A DNA stretch of 64,000 bases from Dyadobacter sp. CY345 (GCF_021502725.1 NZ_JAKFFS010000007.1:248001-312000); one strand, 5' to 3'; positions 17,684 to 26,779 are shown, counted from the stretch's first letter. Translations and numbers: made by a program. The notes: generated from the letters alone by a model not told the origin.

Positions 17684-19213
17684 ATGAATAGTATCTCGTT
17701 AGCTCAAATCGAGCAGTATGCCATTGATAAGAAGGAATTTCAGTTAGCAGAGGACGCACTCAACAACGTTTCAAAGTCATTTAATTTCTTAACAGATTTT
17801 TCAAAAGATAAGATTATCTACGGTATCAATACCGGTTTTGGTCCGATGGCCCAGTTTCGCATTGATACAGATAAATTAAATCAACTTCAATATAATCTGA
17901 TCAGGAGCCATTCCAGCGGAATCGGCCATGTATTGGATGAAACGTATGCACGCAGTGTAATGATCGCACGCCTGAATTCTTTTTTACAAGGAAATTCGGG
18001 AATAAGTGTTGGTGTCATTCTGCAATTGGTTCTGTTTCTTAATCACGGCATTGTTCCCGAGATATTCGAACATGGCAGCGTGGGCGCGAGTGGAGATCTT
18101 GTTCAGTTATCACATTTGGGTCTGAATTTGATTGGTGAAGGATATGTTTATGAAAATGGAATCCGTCAGAAGACCGCCGATGTGCTTGCAAAACATGGTA
18201 TAACTCCGTTAAAAATGGAACTTCGTGATGGCCTCGGGCTGATCAACGGAACTTCCTGCATGACGGGCATTGCGGCAATAAATTTAATCTATGCGCAGCG
18301 TCTGGTTCAATGGTCCATTGCCGCTTCTTCTATGCTGAATGAGATCATGGAAGCTTTTGATGATTCTTTTTCACAGGAATTAAATGCTGTAAAACACCAT
18401 AAAGGCCAGCAGTACGTAGCGGCGCAAATGCGTGAATTTCTTGCCGGCAGCGGCATGATCCGGAACAGAGAAGAATTGTTTAAGGATGATAAAGCGCTCG
18501 AAACGCGCGAATTTGAAAGAAAAATACAGGAATATTACTCAATCCGCTGTGTGCCGCAAATTATCGGCCCAATTGTTGATACGATCAATTACGCTCAGGA
18601 AGTCGTTGAGAATGAGTTAAATTCTACGAATGACAATCCGATTGTAAGACCTGACGAAGATAATGTTTTCCATGGCGGAAATTTCCATGGTGATTATATA
18701 TCTCTGGAAATGGACAAAGTAAAAATTGTCCTGACTAAACTTTCCATGTTGATGGAGAGGCAGCTTAATTTCCTGATGAACAGTAAGTTAAATGGCAAAT
18801 TTCCTCCATTCCTGAATGCAGGAACCTGGGGATTAAACTTTGGTTTTCAGGGAATTCAGTTTACGGCGACTTCGACAACGGCTGAAAGTCAGGCTTTGTC
18901 AACTTCAATGTATGTACACAGTATTCCGAACAATAATGATAATCAGGATATTGTGAGTATGGGAACCAATAGTGCGGTGCTCGCTAAAAAAGTGCTTGAA
19001 AACTCGTTTCAGGTAACGGCGATCCACATTATGGCGATATGCCAGGCGATTGACCTGTTGGAAGCGGCTGAAAAGGAAAGATTGTCGCCGAAAACAAAAA
19101 TGATATACAATCAAATACGTTCGAAGGCGCTCTTTATAAAAGACGATGTTGTGCCTTTTGAAAGCATAGCAGAAGTGTGTAAATTAATTAAAGAAACCCC
19201 TTTTAACGTATGA
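17684..19213 (+). CDS. Aromatic amino acid ammonia-lyase (HAL/PAL/TAL family)
   Basis: 509 residues. GSVGASGDLVQLSHLGLNLI contains A135-S136-G137, which cyclise into the MIO electrophile. INGTSCMTG, the catalytic Tyr region YGINTGFGP and the STNDNPIV segment also fit. The enzyme removes ammonia from tyrosine, phenylalanine or histidine. In pigment clusters it supplies the cinnamic or 4-coumaric acid starter. The selectivity loop reads RSHSSGIG; its SH pair is also seen in histidine lyases, so tyrosine specificity rests on context. No hut genes adjoin. It opens the rightward arm, and its stop overlaps the fabG start (ATGA, 19210-19213). Confidence 0.88.
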   Translation: MNSISLAQIEQYAIDKKEFQLAEDALNNVSKSFNFLTDFSKDKIIYGINTGFGPMAQFRIDTDKLNQLQYNLIRSHSSGIGHVLDETYARSVMIARLNSFLQGNSGISVGVILQLVLFLNHGIVPEIFEHGSVGASGDLVQLSHLGLNLIGEGYVYENGIRQKTADVLAKHGITPLKMELRDGLGLINGTSCMTGIAAINLIYAQRLVQWSIAASSMLNEIMEAFDDSFSQELNAVKHHKGQQYVAAQMREFLAGSGMIRNREELFKDDKALETREFERKIQEYYSIRCVPQIIGPIVDTINYAQEVVENELNSTNDNPIVRPDEDNVFHGGNFHGDYISLEMDKVKIVLTKLSMLMERQLNFLMNSKLNGKFPPFLNAGTWGLNFGFQGIQFTATSTTAESQALSTSMYVHSIPNNNDNQDIVSMGTNSAVLAKKVLENSFQVTAIHIMAICQAIDLLEAAEKERLSPKTKMIYNQIRSKALFIKDDVVPFESIAEVCKLIKETPFNV

Positions 19214-19941
19214 ACTGCGCACTTGTAACAGGAGCATCCAGAGGATTGGGGCGGGCGATTGCTATTCAATTGGCGATAGATCATGGTTTTTTCATTTTGG
19301 TCAATTACTCTTCCAATGAATCGGCGGCGGAGGAAACGCTTGCAGAAATCAAGGCGAATGGCGGAGACGGGGAGATTTTGCAATTTAACGTCCAGACAAA
19401 AACGGAAGTCGACGAAGCATTGAATGGTTGGAAAGAAAAAAATAGCGAAAAGTTTATCAGTGTTCTGGTGAACAATGCCGGCATTACCCGTGACGGCCTT
19501 TTTATGTGGATGCCGGAGAAAGATTGGGATGATGTGCTGAATACTTCCACAAAAGGTCTGTTCAACGTCACCCAGAATATTATCCAGCAAATGCTTCGGA
19601 AACGTACCGGGAGAATCATCAATATTGCATCGGTTTCGGGTCTGAAAGGTGTAGCCGGCCAGACAAATTATTCGGCTGCGAAAGGTGCGATGATTGCAGC
19701 TACAAAGGCTATTGCTCAGGAAGTTGCGAAGCGAAAAATTACTGTTAATGCGGTTGCCCCTGGTTTTATCACGAGCGATATGACCAAGGATCTGAACGAA
19801 GACGAATTGAAACAAATGATCCCGATGAATCGTTTTGGAAAAGCGGAGGAGGTGGCGCATCTGGTAAGCTTTTTGGCTTCGGATAAGGCATCTTACATAA
19901 CGGGAGAAGTGATTAATATTAACGGAGGAATTTATTCTTAG
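19210..19941 (+). CDS. fabG: 3-oxoacyl-ACP reductase (FabG/ApeQ-like)
   Basis: 243 residues of the short-chain dehydrogenase family: GASRGLGRA (NADPH binding) near the N terminus, NNAG, the catalytic Ser in NIASVSG and the Tyr-Lys pair in NYSAAKGAM. The ending GEVININGGIYS is typical of FabG. It would reduce the beta-keto group after each elongation round of the polyene. Translation is probably coupled to the ammonia-lyase gene (4-base overlap), and it is followed one base later by a ketosynthase gene. It is presumably a cluster-dedicated copy; the fatty-acid FabG is not in this window. Confidence 0.9.
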   Translation: MNCALVTGASRGLGRAIAIQLAIDHGFFILVNYSSNESAAEETLAEIKANGGDGEILQFNVQTKTEVDEALNGWKEKNSEKFISVLVNNAGITRDGLFMWMPEKDWDDVLNTSTKGLFNVTQNIIQQMLRKRTGRIINIASVSGLKGVAGQTNYSAAKGAMIAATKAIAQEVAKRKITVNAVAPGFITSDMTKDLNEDELKQMIPMNRFGKAEEVAHLVSFLASDKASYITGEVININGGIYS

Positions 19942-19942
19942 A

Positions 19943-21163
19943 ATGAACCACAGAGTTGTCATCACCGGAATTGGTATTTATTCCTGCCTTGGAGAAAATC
20001 TGGGGGAGGTTGCAAAATCCCTGTATGCCGGGAAAAGTGGTATTATTTTTGATCAAGTCAGAAAAGATTTTGGCTTTCGGTCTGCGCTTACCGGCATGGT
20101 CCAGGAGCCGGATCTCAAACCCTTTTTATCTAGGAGACAGCGTTTGGGTATGCACCAGCCCGCGATGTATGCGTATATGTCTACCAAGGAAGCACTGGAA
20201 ATGGCTAAGTTGGACATAGATTTTCTTGAAACAACTGAAACAGGTATCATTTTCGGTAATGACAGTACGGCCGCATCCATTGTGGAGGCGCATGATAAGG
20301 CAAGAGAAAAGTTTGATACGACTTTGATCGGAAGCGGTGCAATTTTTCAGAATATGAACAGCACGGTTAATATGAATCTTTCAACGATTTTTAAGTTGAA
20401 AGGGATCAATTTTACGTTGAGTGCTGCCTGTGCCTCCGGTTCTCATTCCATCGGAATGGGTTACATTATGATCAAACAAGGTTTGCAGGACCGGATTATA
20501 TGCGGTGGAGCTCAGGAAATCAATATTGCCGCTATGTGTAGTTTTGACGGTTTGGGCACATTTTCTGTTAAAGAGTCTGACCCGGCAAAAGCTTCCCGCC
20601 CATTTGACAGAGACCGCGATGGGCTTGTACCCAGCGGAGGCGCGGCGACGGTAATTCTGGAATCTTATGAAGCAGCGGTAAAACGTGGTGCGCCGATCTT
20701 GGCAGAAGTGATCGGATATGGATTTTCCTCGAATGGCGACCATATCTCGAATCCAAGTATGGAAGGGCAGATCAGATCACTGAATATGGCTTTGAAACAG
20801 GCTGATATTTCGGTTGATAACGTCGATTATATTAATGCACACGCCACTTCAACGCCCGTCGGTGACAGCAGTGAAGCAAAAGCGATCGGGGAAGTATTTG
20901 GTGGCAAGGTTCCTGTAAGTTCTACAAAATCGATGACCGGGCATGAGTGCTGGATGGCAGGAGCGAGCGAGGTTGTTTATTCCATGTTGATGATGCAGCA
21001 AAGTTTTATCGCCCCTAATATCAATTTTGAAAATCCTGATGAAGAGTCAGCGAAAATCAATATAATTGCCGATACCAAAGAACAGAACATCGATTGTTTT
21101 CTATCCAACTCGTTTGGCTTTGGTGGAACTAATTCTACTTTGATTATCAAAAAGGTTTTGTGA
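19943..21163 (+). CDS. Beta-ketoacyl-ACP synthase (KS, complete active site, copy 1)
   Basis: 406 residues, FabF/ApeO type. The triad is complete: C163 in SAACASGSHS, His in INAHATSTPVGD and His in KSMTGHECWMAG. It condenses malonyl-ACP with the growing aryl-polyenyl chain. The ATG at 19943 follows the fabG stop almost directly, indicating one transcript. Together with the KS genes at 23446 and 25537 it gives three active condensing enzymes in the locus. Which of them primes and which elongates cannot be assigned from sequence alone. Confidence 0.9.
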   Translation: MNHRVVITGIGIYSCLGENLGEVAKSLYAGKSGIIFDQVRKDFGFRSALTGMVQEPDLKPFLSRRQRLGMHQPAMYAYMSTKEALEMAKLDIDFLETTETGIIFGNDSTAASIVEAHDKAREKFDTTLIGSGAIFQNMNSTVNMNLSTIFKLKGINFTLSAACASGSHSIGMGYIMIKQGLQDRIICGGAQEINIAAMCSFDGLGTFSVKESDPAKASRPFDRDRDGLVPSGGAATVILESYEAAVKRGAPILAEVIGYGFSSNGDHISNPSMEGQIRSLNMALKQADISVDNVDYINAHATSTPVGDSSEAKAIGEVFGGKVPVSSTKSMTGHECWMAGASEVVYSMLMMQQSFIAPNINFENPDEESAKINIIADTKEQNIDCFLSNSFGFGGTNSTLIIKKVL

Positions 21164-21392
21164 CTTCTCTAATAATGATGGTATAAATCCTGATAGAAAA
21201 TCAGGAATATACTGTTTAATCTTACTCACCGGCATAGAAATTTAGTGAAAAAAATCTGACTTTTGTGTCTAAGGCTTTGATAAATAGCGATTTAATAAAG
21301 GCAATTCGACAGTTCAAGGAGGGTTTCAGCGGTTTCAAAATGAATCTGATAATATTTAAGGTCAATTTGAAAAGTATAACCAAAGAATAAAT

Positions 21393-21400
21393 TAATTTTG
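21393..21400 (+). promoter_or_regulatory. Candidate internal promoter (-7 element) before the first ACP gene
   Basis: TAATTTTG matches TAnnTTTG and lies in a 242-base gap between the KS gene (stop 21163) and the acyl carrier protein gene. A TTTG at 21366-21369 could be the -33 box, although the 23-base spacing is long. Initiation would fall almost on the annotated ATG (21406), so the transcript would be nearly leaderless, or translation begins at the in-frame ATG 21427. The same gap holds a weak TCCTGAT/ATCAGGA hairpin near 21188-21206. Confidence 0.35.
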
Positions 21401-21405
21401 TAGCC

Positions 21406-21672
21406 ATGAATGAAACACTTGTTACAATGGAATTGGGAGATATTATCGAGGACACCAGGGACTTTTTGTCAGAAGAATTTGAGGTTGATCGTGATCTTAT
21501 TCTTCCTGAGAATAGTTTGAAAGATACGCTGGATCTGGATAGTCTGGACTATGTAGACCTGGTTGTGTTAATTGAAGAAAACTTAAATATCAAGGTAACA
21601 GGCGAAGATTTTAAAGATATTGTAACCTTCGGCGACTTCTATAAATTGGTTCAAAAGAAGCTTTCACTATAA
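21406..21672 (+). CDS. Acyl carrier protein (copy 1)
   Basis: 88 residues, acidic and helical, with the phosphopantetheine attachment motif LDLDSLDYVDLV (Ser46). It would carry the growing polyene as a thioester. An alternative in-frame start at 21427 (MELGDIIED) is possible, because a promoter-like box ends only six bases before 21406. It is followed three bases later by the LpxL-like acyltransferase gene. A second ACP gene sits at 25195; aryl-polyene loci commonly have two ACPs. Confidence 0.9.
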   Translation: MNETLVTMELGDIIEDTRDFLSEEFEVDRDLILPENSLKDTLDLDSLDYVDLVVLIEENLNIKVTGEDFKDIVTFGDFYKLVQKKLSL

Positions 21673-21675
21673 TTA

Positions 21676-22542
21676 ATGAGCCGTTGGGATGGTAAAACCA
21701 AAGGGTCTTTATTAGGATATAGAATTTTCCTTTTTTTTATTAAGGTTTTTGGTTTGGGCGCTGCTTATAAACTGCTTAAACTGGTAACGTTTTATTATTA
21801 CCTTTTTGCGGCCAAATCGAAGAACGCCCTACTCGGATTTTATAAGGAAACATTGCATATCTCTGGTAAACCTGCACTGAATTTAGTACGGAAAAATTTC
21901 TATATTTTCGGACAGACATTATTGGATCGAGCTGCGTTTCTTTTAGGGAAAGATTCAGTTTTTGCCCACACCTTTGAGAATGAACAATATTTGCTGGACA
22001 TAAGAAATGGCGGAAAAGGAGGCGTATTACTCAGTGCCCACCTTGGAAACTGGGAAACAGCCGGTAATTTGCTTAAAGGAAGAATTACTCCCACAATCAA
22101 TATCGTTATGCTGGATGCGGAAGTTGAAAGCATTAAGAAATTTATGGAGCTCTCAACCGGAGGTTCCAGATTTAAAGTCATACCCATTAAGAACGATTTG
22201 TCGCATATTATTTCTATTCGCAATGCGCTGATCAATAATGAGTTTGTGGCCATTCATGCAGATCGCTTCCTGGAAGGTGCAAAATTTATCGAGCTTGATT
22301 TTATGGGTAAGATGGCGAAATTTCCATACGGGCCCTTTATAATTGCCTCAAAGTTTGATGCACCGGTAACCTTCGTTTTCGCAGCAAAAGATGGCGAATA
22401 CAGTTATCATTTGAGTGCAACTGCGCCAATCACGGCGAAAATGAAGCCGGAAGAGATTGCAAGATTATACGTTGACGAATTAGAAAGAAAAGTGCGCCAA
22501 TATCCGGAACAGTGGTTTAACTATTTCAATTTTTTTCAGTGA
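21676..22542 (+). CDS. LpxL/HtrB-like lysophospholipid acyltransferase
   Basis: 288 residues of the lipid A biosynthesis acyltransferase family. The catalytic HxxxxE/D motif is SAHLGNWETAG, and IHADRFLEGAKF and the substrate region KFPYGPF follow. A membrane helix is present near the N terminus (RIFLFFIKVFGLGAAYKLL). Homologues in aryl-polyene loci are thought to transfer an acyl or aryl-polyenyl group from ACP to a lipid anchor at the inner membrane. Its stop overlaps the next gene start by one base (TGATG). Confidence 0.85.
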   Translation: MSRWDGKTKGSLLGYRIFLFFIKVFGLGAAYKLLKLVTFYYYLFAAKSKNALLGFYKETLHISGKPALNLVRKNFYIFGQTLLDRAAFLLGKDSVFAHTFENEQYLLDIRNGGKGGVLLSAHLGNWETAGNLLKGRITPTINIVMLDAEVESIKKFMELSTGGSRFKVIPIKNDLSHIISIRNALINNEFVAIHADRFLEGAKFIELDFMGKMAKFPYGPFIIASKFDAPVTFVFAAKDGEYSYHLSATAPITAKMKPEEIARLYVDELERKVRQYPEQWFNYFNFFQ

Positions 22543-22958
22543 TGATCGTAACGAAAGAAAAAATAGCAGAAATCATACCGCACAGGCCGCCTTTTGTGAT
22601 GATCGATAATTTGCTTGAAGTAAGCGCAAGTCGTTTTGAGTCAGATTTTTTTGTCAAGGACGATAATATTTTGGTTCGGTCAGGATTTCTTGAAGAGTCC
22701 GGGTTGATAGAAAATATTGCACAAACCTGCGCCGCAGGTTTTGGTTATCTGGATAGGGAAAAGGAAGGTGAACCGAGGATTGGTTTTATCGGAGCCGTTT
22801 CAAAACTCGAATTATTTGAATTGCCTCTGGTTAATTCGACAATCCATACCATCGTTACACCAACGCACCAGTTAGGAAATATTTTTCTGGTAAAGGGCGA
22901 GAATTACTGTAATGGGCGTAAATTGCTTGAATGTGAAATTAAAATTGTAGTCAACTGA
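22542..22958 (+). CDS. Hotdog-fold 3-hydroxyacyl-ACP dehydratase (ApeI/FabZ-like)
   Basis: 138 residues from the ATG at 22542; a GTG at 22539 is an alternative start. The N terminus IIPHRPPFVMID contains the FabZ-type catalytic His (H14), and SGLIENIAQTCAAG supplies the acidic helix position. It dehydrates beta-hydroxyacyl-ACP to the trans-enoyl form; with no enoyl reductase in the locus, repeated rounds would leave a conjugated polyene. It overlaps the acyltransferase stop by one base, indicating coupling. Confidence 0.85.
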   Translation: MIVTKEKIAEIIPHRPPFVMIDNLLEVSASRFESDFFVKDDNILVRSGFLEESGLIENIAQTCAAGFGYLDREKEGEPRIGFIGAVSKLELFELPLVNSTIHTIVTPTHQLGNIFLVKGENYCNGRKLLECEIKIVVN

Positions 22959-22998
22959 TCACTTATGAAGGTGCTTTTGTGGTTACAAATTAGAATAT

Positions 22999-23412
22999 AT
23001 GCTCGTCTCGGAAATTGAAATTGATATAAGATTTAGTGAAACAGATGCCATGGGTGTGGTATGGCATGGCAATTATCTCAAATTTTTTGAAGACGGAAGG
23101 GAGGCTTTCGGCAAAGAATTTGGACTTGAATATCTTACAATTTTCGGTCACGGATATTTCACGCCCATCGTTAAGTCGGAAATAGATCATAAGGCGCCTG
23201 TTCATTATGGTCAGGTGATCAAAGTGATAACCAAATATATTCCTTCAAAAGCTGCTAAACTTATGTTTGAATATGAGGTGATTAACATCACGACCGGAGA
23301 ACTTTGTGCCGTTGGAAAAACAATGCAGGTTTTTTTGGAAAAAGAAACTCGGACACTGGAACTGCTTACACCGGATTTTTACCGGATTTGGAAAGAAGAT
23401 AATAATATTTAA
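22999..23412 (+). CDS. Acyl-CoA/ACP thioesterase, 4-hydroxybenzoyl-CoA thioesterase family
   Basis: 137 residues with the 4HBT/YbgC signature RFSETDAMGVVWHGNYLKFFEDGR; D16 is the catalytic acid and H23 the conserved His. It is a single hotdog domain of normal length. In this cluster it could release stalled or finished chains from ACP, or edit wrongly primed carriers. It lies 40 bases after the dehydratase and 33 bases before the second KS gene, on the same strand. Confidence 0.82.
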   Translation: MLVSEIEIDIRFSETDAMGVVWHGNYLKFFEDGREAFGKEFGLEYLTIFGHGYFTPIVKSEIDHKAPVHYGQVIKVITKYIPSKAAKLMFEYEVINITTGELCAVGKTMQVFLEKETRTLELLTPDFYRIWKEDNNI

Positions 23413-23445
23413 AACCTTCGGGTAATTTGTAAAGAGAAGTTTGAA

Positions 23446-24528
23446 ATGACCTACATAGGTGCTGAGGAGATAATAAGTCCGCTGGGGCAAAATATTCAGG
23501 AGAACTTTCTGGCGGTCTGTGAAAACCGTTCAGGAATTTCGTTGGTGCCGAAGGTAGGTTTTAATAATGAAGATCTGCATTTAGCAAAAATGACTTCGCT
23601 GACAGCAGAGAAAAAATTTGAGTTTTTACTTGTTGATATGCTAGAAAACATATCAGTACAGATTGACCCGTCTGTAATTTCATCAACGAAAACACTGATC
23701 ATTTTAAGTTCAACAAAAGGAGATCTGGATAGAGATATTTCTAACCCATTCGATCCGGCAGTGGGTGCTTTGGTGAAACATTTTAACTTAAAAAATCAAC
23801 CTATTATTGTTTCAAATGCCTGTATTTCGGGCGTACTTGCAATTAATGCTGCGAATAATTTTATTAAGGCGGGTTTTTACGATCACATAATCGTCATCGG
23901 CTGCGATGTCATTTCTGACTTTGTGCTCTACGGATTTCAATCCCTTTTTGCGGTTAGTGCCTTGCCTTGTTTGCCTTTTGATAAAAACAGAAGTGGCATA
24001 ACCTTGGGTGAAGGTTGCTCCGCAGTTGTTGTTTCAAACACAAAAGAAATTTTTAAAAACCTGCCACTAGAGTTGTTATCCGGTACTTCTGCGAATGATG
24101 CCAATCATATTTCCGGTCCGTCAAGAACCGGCGAAGGATTATACCGAACCATTCAAAAAACAATACGGCAAAACAATATTTCAGCGGATGAGATAGATTT
24201 TATTTCTGCACACGGAACGGCGACGATTTTCAATGACGAAATGGAAGCTACCGCTTTTGATCGCCTCAATATGGCAAATATTCCTTTAAACAGTATGAAA
24301 GGATATTTTGGTCATACCTTAGGTGCGGCAGGGGTGATGGAAACAGCGATTTCAATGCGGATGATGCGGAATAATTTACTGATCAAAAGCCTGGGATATT
24401 CTGAGGCTGGAACTTCCAAATCGTTGAATATTGCGACAGAAAACAGACCTTCCGAATTGAATACAATATTAAAAACGGCTTCGGGTTTTGGAGGTTGTAA
24501 CGCATCCTTATTACTTCGGAAATTATGA
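23446..24528 (+). CDS. Beta-ketoacyl-ACP synthase (KS, complete active site, copy 2)
   Basis: 360 residues, shorter than typical FabF (about 410) but with all catalytic parts: C126 in SNACISGVLAI, His in SAHGTATIFNDE and His in KGYFGHTLGAAGVME. The N-terminal part is the shortened region. Its stop overlaps the next gene start in an ATGA pattern (24525-24528), so it and the chain-length-factor-like protein are probably made in equal amounts and may form a heterodimer, as in KS:CLF pairs. Confidence 0.85.
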   Translation: MTYIGAEEIISPLGQNIQENFLAVCENRSGISLVPKVGFNNEDLHLAKMTSLTAEKKFEFLLVDMLENISVQIDPSVISSTKTLIILSSTKGDLDRDISNPFDPAVGALVKHFNLKNQPIIVSNACISGVLAINAANNFIKAGFYDHIIVIGCDVISDFVLYGFQSLFAVSALPCLPFDKNRSGITLGEGCSAVVVSNTKEIFKNLPLELLSGTSANDANHISGPSRTGEGLYRTIQKTIRQNNISADEIDFISAHGTATIFNDEMEATAFDRLNMANIPLNSMKGYFGHTLGAAGVMETAISMRMMRNNLLIKSLGYSEAGTSKSLNIATENRPSELNTILKTASGFGGCNASLLLRKL

Positions 24529-25148
24529 GTTTTATTACTGCCTGTTGTCAAATCAGTGAGGAGGCCTGTGCTGTGAATGGAAATGTTATTGTCAGGAAAG
24601 ACGAGCAGTCAGCCGATTCCTGGTTTAAACAATTATATAAAGAATTGGCTCTCGATTATCCGAAGTTTTATAAAATGGATATGCTTGCGCAGGCCGGGTT
24701 TTTAGCTTCTGAATTTATCAAAAAGGCCTTTCCAGAACTGGTATCATCTTATGCCGATGATGAGATCGCGCTGCTGTTTGCCAATAGCGAGTCCAGTTCG
24801 GATACTGATATCCGTTTTAAGGAATCGTTCCAGAAAAGAAAATCACCGAGTCCGTCTCTTTTTGTGTATACGCTGCCAAACATTGTGCTGGGCGAACTGG
24901 CGATCAGGAATAAATTTTACGGTGAAAATATGTTTGCAGTTTTCCCTAAATTCGCACCTGAATTTTTCCTGCAATACGGAAGTGTCATGTTGGCAACGGG
25001 TTCGAAGGCGGTGTTGGCTGGTTGGCTCAACATTCTGAAAGGCAAGGTGGAAGTATCAGTATTTTTAATTGAAGAAAACAAAGCTGACGGATTACCTTTC
25101 AATAAAGAAAACATAATTAAGTGTGTCGGTTTGGCAGATCAGGCATGA
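24525..25148 (+). CDS. Short chain-length-factor-like protein (N-terminal ketosynthase half only)
   Basis: 207 residues resembling only the first half of a ketosynthase: SLFVYTLPNIVLGELAIRN aligns with the conserved TPN--AG--AI segment of KS enzymes, and the region that should hold the active-site Cys reads ENMFAVFPKFAPEFF with no Cys. There is no C-terminal half. Size and features fit the short beta-ketoacyl synthase chain length factor type of aryl-polyene loci (ApeC-like, from memory). It would pair with a catalytic KS, most simply the product of the overlapping upstream gene. Confidence 0.72.
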   Translation: MSFITACCQISEEACAVNGNVIVRKDEQSADSWFKQLYKELALDYPKFYKMDMLAQAGFLASEFIKKAFPELVSSYADDEIALLFANSESSSDTDIRFKESFQKRKSPSPSLFVYTLPNIVLGELAIRNKFYGENMFAVFPKFAPEFFLQYGSVMLATGSKAVLAGWLNILKGKVEVSVFLIEENKADGLPFNKENIIKCVGLADQA

Positions 25149-25194
25149 TCATCTCACCAAACGCTACGCCTTCAATAAACGACTACTACAACAA

Positions 25195-25452
25195 ATGGAA
25201 AGCTTAAAAGAAGATTTAAAGAAGCAGATAATTGAACAATTAAACCTGGAAGATTTACAAGTTTCTGATATTGATGACGATAGTCTTTTGTTCAGTGCTG
25301 ATGGAGTTGGTCTGGATTCGATCGATGCATTGGAGCTTATAGTGCTGATGGAAAAGTTTTACGGAATTCAGGTAACTAATCCGGAGGAAGGAAAAGACGC
25401 GTTTTTAACCATCAATACGATGGCTGATTATATTGAAAAAAACAGAAATTAA
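25195..25452 (+). CDS. Acyl carrier protein (copy 2)
   Basis: 85 residues from the ATG at 25195 (MESLKEDLKKQI), with the phosphopantetheine motif GVGLDSIDALEL (Ser42). The frame is open further upstream to 25123, but the extra residues (IRHDHLTKRYAFNK) overlap the preceding gene and do not look like ACP. The protein is acidic and of usual length. It serves as second carrier of the polyene synthase, beside the ACP at 21406. Confidence 0.9.
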   Translation: MESLKEDLKKQIIEQLNLEDLQVSDIDDDSLLFSADGVGLDSIDALELIVLMEKFYGIQVTNPEEGKDAFLTINTMADYIEKNRN

Positions 25453-25536
25453 GTCATCGACGTTTGATTTCCCGGTTGCATTTAATTTTCCGGAAACGTC
25501 TCTCCGGCTTTATCACTCTCGACGTTTAAGGAATAA

Positions 25537-26721
25537 ATGGCAGTACGAATAACAGGTTTGGGGATAATTTCTGCAATTGGGCTGACCGTTGCGGAAAATC
25601 TGTTTTCGTTAGAAAACAGCAGGTCCGGTATTGCACCTGTGAAATATTTAGACAGTAAAAATGATTTTCTGGTTGGGGAAGTGAAATGCTCTAATGCTGA
25701 GTTGTTGGGTTATCTTAACATTAAATCTCAACCCGTTTCCAGAACTTCATTGCTTGGTTTAGCCGCTGCAAGAGAGGCTTGGGGCAGGAATCGTCATACA
25801 CCAGAATTACGTACAGGTTTTATCTCTGCTACTTCGGTAGGGGGAATGGATACGACAGAGCGATTTTACAAAGATTATTTGGATCAAAATAATCCTGACT
25901 ATGCTGTTTTGAGATGCCATGACAGCGGAAATACAACCGAACGAATTGCCGCAGAACTTGGAATTACAGGATATATCAATACGCTTTCAACCGCCTGTTC
26001 GTCGGGTGCCAACGCAATCATGTTGGGCGCAAGACTAATCGAACAAGGGAAGCTCGACCGTGTTTTGGTGGGTGGAACAGATGCATTGACCAATTTTACA
26101 ATAAACGGCTTTCGTTCACTGATGATTTATGATGATCAATGGTGCCGTCCTTTTGATGAATCCCGGACAGGACTAAATCTTGGTGAAGGCGCTGCATTTT
26201 TGTTGTTGGAAAGTGACAAAAGTGCCAGGATTTCAGGTAACCCGACGATTTGTTGTTTGAGCGGCTGGGCAAATGCGGCAGATGCATACCACCAGACCGC
26301 ATCTTCACCGGAGGGGACGGGAGCAACTATGGCGATCCAAAACGCAATTGAAGTTTCTGGGCTAAGCGCTTTGGATATTTCGTATGTCAATGCGCATGGA
26401 ACTGGTACGAAGAATAATGATCTTTCCGAATCTACGGCGATGATTAATGTTTTTGGTGACAATATCCCTGATTTTAGCTCGACCAAGCCATTCACAGGGC
26501 ATACCTTAGCAGCCGCAGGTGCCATTGAGGCTGTTTTTTCTGCGTTGGCTATCCAAAAAGGTTTAATTTTCCCTAACCTTAATTTCAATACGCCGATTGC
26601 TGAAACTGGTCTTGTGCCCATAACGGAGTTGCAAAAAGACCAGCCAGTCGTCGCTGTCTTGTCAAATTCCTTCGGATTTGGTGGAAATAATTCTTCTTTG
26701 GTCTTTTCTGTTAACCGATAA
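25537..26721 (+). CDS. Beta-ketoacyl-ACP synthase (KS, complete active site, copy 3)
   Basis: 394 residues, FabF type. C154 in STACSSGANAI, His in NAHGTGTKNND and His in KPFTGHTLAAAGAIE make a complete triad. The ending NSFGFGGNNSSLVF is the usual KS C terminus. It starts 84 bases after the second ACP gene and is followed by the inactive paralogue at 26780, a neighbour that could be its partner subunit. It is a third condensing enzyme in one locus, suggesting division of labour between priming and elongation. Confidence 0.9.
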   Translation: MAVRITGLGIISAIGLTVAENLFSLENSRSGIAPVKYLDSKNDFLVGEVKCSNAELLGYLNIKSQPVSRTSLLGLAAAREAWGRNRHTPELRTGFISATSVGGMDTTERFYKDYLDQNNPDYAVLRCHDSGNTTERIAAELGITGYINTLSTACSSGANAIMLGARLIEQGKLDRVLVGGTDALTNFTINGFRSLMIYDDQWCRPFDESRTGLNLGEGAAFLLLESDKSARISGNPTICCLSGWANAADAYHQTASSPEGTGATMAIQNAIEVSGLSALDISYVNAHGTGTKNNDLSESTAMINVFGDNIPDFSSTKPFTGHTLAAAGAIEAVFSALAIQKGLIFPNLNFNTPIAETGLVPITELQKDQPVVAVLSNSFGFGGNNSSLVFSVNR

Positions 26722-26779
26722 GAAAAAGTGAGCTAATGCTGGTATCGCTTTGTGAATTAATAAGTAAGAAAAAAACAAA

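Noticed and set aside
19111..19965. 284-residue open frame on the minus strand
   Set aside because: It lies entirely opposite fabG and adjoining gene ends, which are strongly supported; its translation is Arg/His/Cys-rich with no family motif.
26136..26621. 161-residue minus-strand frame
   Set aside because: Antisense to the KS gene at 25537, whose catalytic motifs are intact; no independent start signal or domain.
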